Shown here: piece by piece, positions 6,178-10,195 of the stretch
Layout of the letters: every line of letters starts with the position of its first letter
Position numbering within the stretch: position 1 is the stretch's first letter
Assembly (NCBI GenBank): GCA_002706585.1
Contig: PALU01000025.1
Span: 1 to 10,195, forward strand
Source of the DNA: Rickettsiales bacterium
GTDB taxonomy: Bacteria > Pseudomonadota > Alphaproteobacteria > TMED127
Direction: 5' to 3'
DNA: 10,195 nt
Notes under the pieces: generated by a model
What the model was told of the DNA's origin: nothing
Seen by the model: the letters and a program-made list of their open reading frames with translations, nothing else
Databases searched by the model: none
Made by a program: the position numbers and the translations under genes

Positions 6178-6564
6178 TTATTTTGGAATAACTCTATCGC
6201 ATAAAACTTTATTTAAAAATTGAGCACTTGTTCCTTGCTTAGAGTTTTTCCATTTTTTCTTCGGTTTTCCTGTATAAAAATTCTTTCCTAAACCCATTCT
6301 TTTTTTATATATTTCATAATTAAGATCTCTAGTTTGGAGATTTTGACAATTAATTTCAGTAATAGTTTTTAGTGAAAGCATTCCATTTTTTTGACTTTTT
6401 TTGTAATTTACTAATTGATCAAAAATTACTTTATTATTATTTTTTTTAATAGATTCTGTATCTATGAAAAGATCTCCTTTATCAACAGAAAAAATTTGAA
6501 ACCAATCTGCCAATAAGTAACTTGGACTAAAAAAAATAAAATAAAATAAGATATATTTTTTCAT
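6178..6564 (-). CDS. Secreted surface-adhesin-E-like protein
   Basis: The start at 6564 gives MKKYILFYFIFFSPSYLLA, a standard signal peptide with likely cleavage after Ala19. The ATG at 6600 would put 12 residues ahead of it and is less likely. The mature part has WFQIFSVDKGDLFIDTESI (21-39), LVNYKKSQ (51-58), SLKTITEINCQ (64-74), KKRMGLGK (87-94) and a final VLCDRV. This follows the surface-adhesin protein E-like layout: W..I, Y/FIDtxSI, S.k...E.dC, and a last Cys. Cys73 and Cys122 probably form a disulfide. Length 128 is normal for the family. It is exported, probably to the periplasm or outer membrane; the molecular role of the marine homologues is unknown. It is divergent from the 6631 gene, with 66 bases between the starts. 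Confidence 0.7.
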   Translation of the reverse strand: MKKYILFYFIFFSPSYLLADWFQIFSVDKGDLFIDTESIKKNNNKVIFDQLVNYKKSQKNGMLSLKTITEINCQNLQTRDLNYEIYKKRMGLGKNFYTGKPKKKWKNSKQGTSAQFLNKVLCDRVIPK

Positions 6565-6630
6565 AAAAATAAAATTAAAATAGTTTAGATTAATGTACAT
6601 AGAATATAATAAATAACAAAAATATTAAAT

Positions 6631-7020
6631 ATGAATTTTAAAAACATAATTATTACGTTTTTAGCCCTATTGTTTTTTTTTGAATTAAATTCCAAACATC
6701 ATAGTAATCTTAAAGGTTTGAAACTTATTTGTGATTTGGAAAATTTAAAAATTGGATTTGAATTTTTAGATAATACTTTTTTCTCAGAAATCACTTATCA
6801 TAAGAGTGATGGATTTATTGAAACAAATAATAATGATTACCATTATTTATCAGACAAAGATTATGTCTATCTAGAAAGAACAGATTTAAAAGATCAGTTA
6901 TACATGAGAATTAATAGATCAAGCCTTTTTATAAACGATGATAACAAAAGAAAATGTATGATTTTAAAAACTTCTATTACAGAATTTTTCAAAAATCTAA
7001 AAAAACAACAATTTAATTAA
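6631..7020 (+). CDS. Small secreted two-Cys protein
   Basis: A 129-residue protein with a signal peptide (MNFKNIIITFLALLFFFELN) followed by a beta-strand-rich mature part. Cys34 (LICDLEN) and Cys109 (KRKCMIL) bracket the domain. YMRINRSSLFINDD precedes the second Cys, a pattern of final strands. The CDL near the start and Cys near the end match the interrupted gene at 742-1176, and the signal region (FELNSKHHS) resembles FESNSNSSYS in the 7250 gene. These may be distant paralogues. Role unknown; probably periplasmic. No Shine-Dalgarno is visible. It is followed 42 bases later by the single-span protein at 7063. Confidence 0.6.
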   Translation: MNFKNIIITFLALLFFFELNSKHHSNLKGLKLICDLENLKIGFEFLDNTFFSEITYHKSDGFIETNNNDYHYLSDKDYVYLERTDLKDQLYMRINRSSLFINDDNKRKCMILKTSITEFFKNLKKQQFN

Positions 7021-7062
7021 CTTACAATTTTTTTTAAAATATAATTTTAATGAGACTTTTTT

Positions 7063-7233
7063 ATGAATAAAATAAATGCTGGTTTAATAGGAATATTTAT
7101 AATAATTGTTATCATGTTTTCAGGATTTTTTTTCTTGGATAAAAGGAATAAAGAAATCTTAGATGAAGTTGAGTTAATAAGAGCTTTAATTCAAGACTTG
7201 GATGAAGATATACATAACATGAAAGATAAATAG
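7063..7233 (+). CDS. 56-residue single-span membrane protein with coiled-coil tail
   Basis: MNKINAGLIGIFIIIVIMFS opens with one membrane span (about residues 6-25), then a basic DKRNK and an acidic helical tail (EILDEVELIRALIQDLDEDI) with leucine/isoleucine spacing suited to a short coiled coil. The shape resembles small inner-membrane scaffold or regulator proteins that anchor a partner. It lies between two secreted-protein genes on the same strand, with 42 bases before and 16 after, so cotranscription is likely. Family not recognised. Confidence 0.55.
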   Translation: MNKINAGLIGIFIIIVIMFSGFFFLDKRNKEILDEVELIRALIQDLDEDIHNMKDK

Positions 7234-7249
7234 ATTAATTAAGAAATTA

Positions 7250-7780
7250 ATGAAGAAAATTCTGTTTTTCATAATTCTGGTTTTTTGTTTTGAATCTAAT
7301 TCCAACTCTTCTTATTCCTATGATTGTAGGACACTCAAACAACATGGTCTTGATTTTCTTGGTAAAGATCACAAGAGAATCTTGAAATTCTTAGGTATGG
7401 ATAACTTCAAATTAAAAGTTGAAAGAAAAAGGCAAGATATTTATGAGAGTTTGAAGAGAGAAATGAAAAATAAAAAAAAATATAGTCCTAAAAGTTCACA
7501 TTTTATTGATTTAACAATAATAAAAAATAATGGAAACCTAGAAGGTATGAATTGCTCTTGGAGGTATGATATAAGGGTCGATGAAATTCAAGATAGACTT
7601 TTTAATTGTGTAGACAGACAATCAAGTAAAAACGTTTTTAATATAGATTTTAATGGCAATTTTATTTATTCATCAACATTTGCTGACTTTTATTATTATG
7701 ATGAAAAACTAAAAAATCAAGAAACACTCCATTCAATTTTTGGTAAATGTATTGAATCTAAATTAAATTCGATAGACTAG
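7250..7780 (+). CDS. Secreted four-Cys hypothetical protein
   Basis: A 176-residue protein with a signal peptide (MKKILFFIILVFCFESNSNS), then a Lys/Arg-rich helical segment (about 40-80) and a beta-rich second half (FNIDFNGNFIYSSTFADFYY). The mature part has Cys26, Cys102, Cys120 and Cys167, an even number allowing two disulfides and so fitting a periplasmic location. No catalytic motif is recognised. It follows the 7063 gene by 16 bases and precedes the 7810 gene by 29 bases on the same strand, so it may be in one transcript. Function unknown. Confidence 0.6.
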   Translation: MKKILFFIILVFCFESNSNSSYSYDCRTLKQHGLDFLGKDHKRILKFLGMDNFKLKVERKRQDIYESLKREMKNKKKYSPKSSHFIDLTIIKNNGNLEGMNCSWRYDIRVDEIQDRLFNCVDRQSSKNVFNIDFNGNFIYSSTFADFYYYDEKLKNQETLHSIFGKCIESKLNSID

Positions 7781-7794
7781 GCTTAGTTTGACTT

Positions 7795-7802
7795 GGAGGT
7801 GA
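7795..7802 (+). promoter_or_regulatory. Perfect 8-base Shine-Dalgarno (GGAGGTGA)
   Basis: GGAGGTGA matches the full anti-Shine-Dalgarno of 16S rRNA and sits seven bases before the ATG at 7810. Most genes in this window have weak or no such site, so this predicts unusually strong initiation of the 7810 gene and, by overlap, its partner. Confidence 0.8.
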
Positions 7803-7809
7803 AATTATT

Positions 7810-8007
7810 ATGAAAAAAATTATATACAAAGTCTTAGATTATCCGAATATCAATCATCACAATTTTGTTGAAGTAGAGAATAATCTTAATAATTCTTTTG
7901 GAAATCAGGGTTTTGAATTGATTACAATAATTGATTTGGGAGAAAATAATACTAACAAAGATGGTAAAAGCTCAAGATTCAGATATATATTTAAAAAAAA
8001 TGAATAA
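7810..8007 (+). CDS. DUF4177-like small protein
   Basis: A 65-residue soluble protein with the layout of DUF4177: a first strand (IIYKVLDY, 4-11), a helix ending in LNNSFGNQGFELITIIDL (26-43, compare the family's LN..G..GWEL) and a last strand RYIFKK (58-63). The family is widespread, small and of unknown function. It has the strongest ribosome-binding site in the window. Its end overlaps the next gene by eight bases (ATGAATAA), so the two are likely translationally coupled and may act together. Confidence 0.6.
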   Translation: MKKIIYKVLDYPNINHHNFVEVENNLNNSFGNQGFELITIIDLGENNTNKDGKSSRFRYIFKKNE

Positions 8008-8185
8008 AATTAAAGTGACATTAAAAGATATGAATAATAAAGAATATATTATTGATGATTTGTATAGATTTAAAAAACACATAGATGAATTTCATTCAAC
8101 TGGAACATCAATTCATGAAGAAAACGGTTTTTATTTTCTGGTTAATGAGCAGTTTAGATCATACATAAAAGATAATTTAAAATAA
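8000..8185 (+). CDS. 61-residue hypothetical protein overlapping the DUF4177-like gene
   Basis: The start at 8000 (MNKIKVTLKDMNNKEYIIDD) is preferred over an in-frame ATG at 7931, which would overlap most of the preceding gene; the ATGAATAA overlap is the usual coupled arrangement. The protein looks like a small alpha/beta domain: strand KIKVTLKD, strand EYIIDD, helix FKKHIDEFHS, strand FYFLVNE and a final short helix. No family recognised. It ends 14 bases before cysS on the same strand and may be cotranscribed with it. Confidence 0.55.
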   Translation: MNKIKVTLKDMNNKEYIIDDLYRFKKHIDEFHSTGTSIHEENGFYFLVNEQFRSYIKDNLK

Positions 8186-8199
8186 TTTTCAGGATAGAG

Positions 8200-9591
8200 A
8201 TGCAATTATTTTTGTATGATAGTTTAAAAAAGAAGAAAAGAATTTTCACTCCAATTGATGATAACAATGTAAGAGTCTATGCTTGTGGTCCAACTGTTTA
8301 TAACTATGCACATGTTGGCAATGCAAGGATGGCTGTGGTTTGTGATCTTCTTATCAGGGTTTTAAGAACAATTTATAAAAATGTAAAGTTTGTATCAAAT
8401 ATAACTGACATTGATGATAAAATTATTGAAGCCTCAATTAGCTCCAATATTCCTATTAAGGATATAACAGATAAATTTAGTAAAATTTATAATCAGGATA
8501 TGCTTGATATTGATGTTATGCCACCAACTGTCCAACCAAAAGCAACAAACCATATACCTGAAATGATTAAAATTATTAAGCAATTAATTAAAAATGATTG
8601 TGCTTATATATCTAGTGGAAATGTTCTGTTTGATGTAGAAAAGTATAAATATTATGGAATTTTATCTGGAAGAAATAAAGAAGAACAAATTGCCGGTAGT
8701 AGAATTGAAATTGCAAAATTTAAAAAAAATCCACAGGATTTTATTTTATGGAAACCAAGTAAGAATAACGAACCTAGCTGGGACTCTCCTTGGGGAAAAG
8801 GAAGGCCAGGCTGGCATATAGAATGTAGTGCTATGTCAGAAAAATGTTTAGGTATTCCATTTGATATTCATTGTGGTGGTGTTGATTTAACCTTTCCTCA
8901 TCACGAAAATGAAATTGCTCAAAGTTGTTCTTTAAATAAAATAAATTGTCATCCAACTTCATTCTGTAATTATTGGTTTCATAATGGATTTGTTACTTAT
9001 AACGGAGAAAAAATGTCCAAATCATTGGGAAATATTCAAATTATTAATAAATTACTAAAATTTTTTTCAGGTCAGGCAATTCGTTTAAGTTTATTATCTT
9101 CTCATTATCGTCAACCATTAGATTGGTCAGAAAAAATCTTAAACCAATCTGAGAAAACAATCTACAGACTTTCAAAGACAATTCTAGAACTAGGTGATTT
9201 AGACCATGAGGATGATTCTGGTTTTTTTTTTGATGAATTTAATGAAGCTATCTACGATGATCTAAACACGCCAAAATCCCTTGGAGTTCTGAATAAATGG
9301 TTCTCTGAAATAAAAAAAATACCTAGATCTAAAAAACGGAAAATTAAATTCGCAATTTTCAAAGCCATAAGTATTTTAGGTTTGGATATAGTTGAACAGA
9401 CTAAAAAAAGACCTAATGCAGAATTTGAACCTAATGAAAATCTTATTAATAAAATGATAAATGAAAGAAATCTTGCAAGAAAAAACAACCAATATGAAAA
9501 AGCTGATCAAATTAGAGAAGATTTGAAAAAAATTAATATTGAACTTGAGGATACACCTAATGGAACATTATGGAAAAAAACAAAGATTTAG
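8200..9591 (+). CDS. cysS: Cysteinyl-tRNA synthetase
   Basis: Class I aminoacyl-tRNA synthetase that activates Cys with ATP and charges tRNA-Cys in the cytoplasm. The HIGH-type motif is in ACGPTVYNYAHVGNAR (28-43, HVGN), and KMSKS is at 271-275. Zinc ligands that select Cys are Cys29, Cys209, His234 and Glu238 (WHIECS, PHHENE), at the positions known for the E. coli enzyme. The length of 463 is normal, and the C-terminal part (about 310-463) covers the helical bundle and anticodon region, ending GTLWKKTKI. AGGA (8191-8194) precedes the ATG by five bases. A run of ten T (9222-9231) lies within the coding sequence. The last 32 bases overlap the start of the YidD-GNAT frame. Confidence 0.97.
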   Translation: MQLFLYDSLKKKKRIFTPIDDNNVRVYACGPTVYNYAHVGNARMAVVCDLLIRVLRTIYKNVKFVSNITDIDDKIIEASISSNIPIKDITDKFSKIYNQDMLDIDVMPPTVQPKATNHIPEMIKIIKQLIKNDCAYISSGNVLFDVEKYKYYGILSGRNKEEQIAGSRIEIAKFKKNPQDFILWKPSKNNEPSWDSPWGKGRPGWHIECSAMSEKCLGIPFDIHCGGVDLTFPHHENEIAQSCSLNKINCHPTSFCNYWFHNGFVTYNGEKMSKSLGNIQIINKLLKFFSGQAIRLSLLSSHYRQPLDWSEKILNQSEKTIYRLSKTILELGDLDHEDDSGFFFDEFNEAIYDDLNTPKSLGVLNKWFSEIKKIPRSKKRKIKFAIFKAISILGLDIVEQTKKRPNAEFEPNENLINKMINERNLARKNNQYEKADQIREDLKKINIELEDTPNGTLWKKTKI

Positions 9592-10195
9592 ACCATTTAA
9601 TTATGTATTAATTTTATTAATTAAACTTTACCAAATCATAATATCTCCTCTAATTGGAGGAAATTGTAGATTCTATCCAACTTGTTCTAATTATTCTATT
9701 GAATCATTTAAGAGATACAGTTTTATAAAAGGCCTTTATTTAACAATAAGCAGATTATTAAAATGTCATCCATTTGGAAAGAGTGGTTATGATCCTGTTG
9801 TTAAAGATGATAATATAAGTATAAAAAAAATAAACCTAAGAACTCTAAGAAAGTTTAGAAACCAAGAATTGTATCCCGGATTATCAAAAAAATTATCAAA
9901 ATATGAAGTAGATTTATTAAAAAAAACAAGACATTTTGGATTGTTTAAAGAGAATAATGTTATCTCAGCTATTACATTAATTGAATCTAAAGAATCAATC
10001 AAAACATTGCAGTTTAGAGGAATGTTTACAAGAAAAGAATTTTTAAGAAAAGGATATGGAAAAAAATTGATGGAATTTATAATTAAAGATTCTAAAGAAA
10101 AAAAATACGAAATCTTGTGGTGTAATTCTAGAAAATCAGCTATTAATTTTTATAAGAAATTTGGTTTTTCTCCTAAAGGCTCACTTTTTCTTGTT
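9560..10195 (+). CDS. yidD: YidD-GNAT fusion protein (partial, runs off the window)
   Basis: An open frame of 212 codons with no stop before the window end. Residues 15-80 are YidD, the small membrane-protein-insertion efficiency factor that aids YidC/Sec: LIKLYQIIISPLIGGNCRFY, then PTCSNYS, KCHPFGKSGYDPV, with conserved Cys36, Cys42 and Cys69 and an N-terminal amphipathic membrane-binding helix. Without a stop, residues 86-212 form a GNAT acetyltransferase domain: SIKKINLRTLRKFRNQELYP (87-106), HFGLF (125-129), QFRGMF (151-156), LRKGYGKKLM (162-171, acetyl-CoA loop GxG) and LWCNSRKSAINFYKKFGF (186-203). The ATG at 9560 is the only ATG ahead of the YidD core and has GAGG nine bases upstream (9547-9550), inside cysS. 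GNAT has no ATG of its own in frame before its first strand. Usual YidD is about 70-100 residues. The acetylation substrate is unknown and the C-terminus is missing here. Confidence 0.85.
   Translation, partial: MEHYGKKQRFRPFNYVLILLIKLYQIIISPLIGGNCRFYPTCSNYSIESFKRYSFIKGLYLTISRLLKCHPFGKSGYDPVVKDDNISIKKINLRTLRKFRNQELYPGLSKKLSKYEVDLLKKTRHFGLFKENNVISAITLIESKESIKTLQFRGMFTRKEFLRKGYGKKLMEFIIKDSKEKKYEILWCNSRKSAINFYKKFGFSPKGSLFLV

Noticed and set aside
7931..7999. Earlier start for the 61-residue gene
   Set aside because: It would overlap most of the DUF4177-like gene, and the extra residues look like an out-of-frame reading; the ATG at 8000 gives a normal coupled overlap.
9252..9488. Minus-strand frame inside cysS
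   Set aside because: Antisense to a confident cysS; no independent support.
9787..10002. Minus-strand frame across the YidD/GNAT junction
   Set aside because: Antisense to the fusion frame, which carries recognisable YidD and GNAT motifs.
1..10195. CRISPR array, tRNA/rRNA genes, insertion sequences
   Set aside because: No regularly spaced repeats, cloverleaf-like segments, conserved rRNA stretches or transposase motifs were seen on either strand.

Overview
The window is very AT-rich, with long A and T runs, short intergenic gaps, several 4-32 base gene overlaps and many small secreted or single-span proteins. Together with cysS, yidD, a ytoQ homologue and a surface-adhesin-E-like protein, this suggests a streamlined marine alphaproteobacterium, plausibly SAR11/Pelagibacterales-like. 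That placement is inference from base composition and gene style; there is no rRNA here. All Trp codons in the long intact genes are TGG, so the standard code applies.

Layout. 33-452 (+) is a small HD hydrolase of the RelA/SpoT-hydrolase/MESH1 type. 677-1176 (+) holds a 22-residue membrane micropeptide coupled by an ATGA overlap to a small secreted Cys protein whose frame is cut by an in-frame TAA but runs on cleanly for 40 codons. 1311-1763 (+) is ytoQ, sharing a bidirectional terminator with a minus-strand M23 peptidase gene (1788-2573) that is interrupted by an in-frame TGA where Trp is plausible. 2689-2817 is a 42-residue membrane protein. 2851-3993 (+) is a photolyase/cryptochrome-related protein with the FAD domain first and an alpha/beta domain last, the reverse of the usual order. 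A minus-strand two-gene operon (4948 to 4038, ATGA overlap) encodes an Asn-ladder coiled-coil protein and a 62-residue partner. Divergent from it is a 349-residue protein with two TerB-like domains (5120-6169).

6178-8185 is a patch of small envelope or unknown proteins: a surface-adhesin-E-like protein, two secreted Cys proteins, a single-span coiled-coil protein, a DUF4177-like protein with a perfect Shine-Dalgarno, and a 61-residue protein overlapping it. The window ends with cysS (8200-9591), overlapped by an open frame running off the end that fuses YidD, the membrane-insertion efficiency factor, to a GNAT acetyltransferase.

How they work together: cysS and yidD are housekeeping (translation, membrane protein insertion). 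The rest looks like an accessory region of stress, envelope and unknown functions with ongoing gene decay. The best candidates for undescribed biology are the YidD-GNAT fusion, the reversed photolyase, the Asn-ladder coiled coil with its coupled partner, and the tandem TerB protein.
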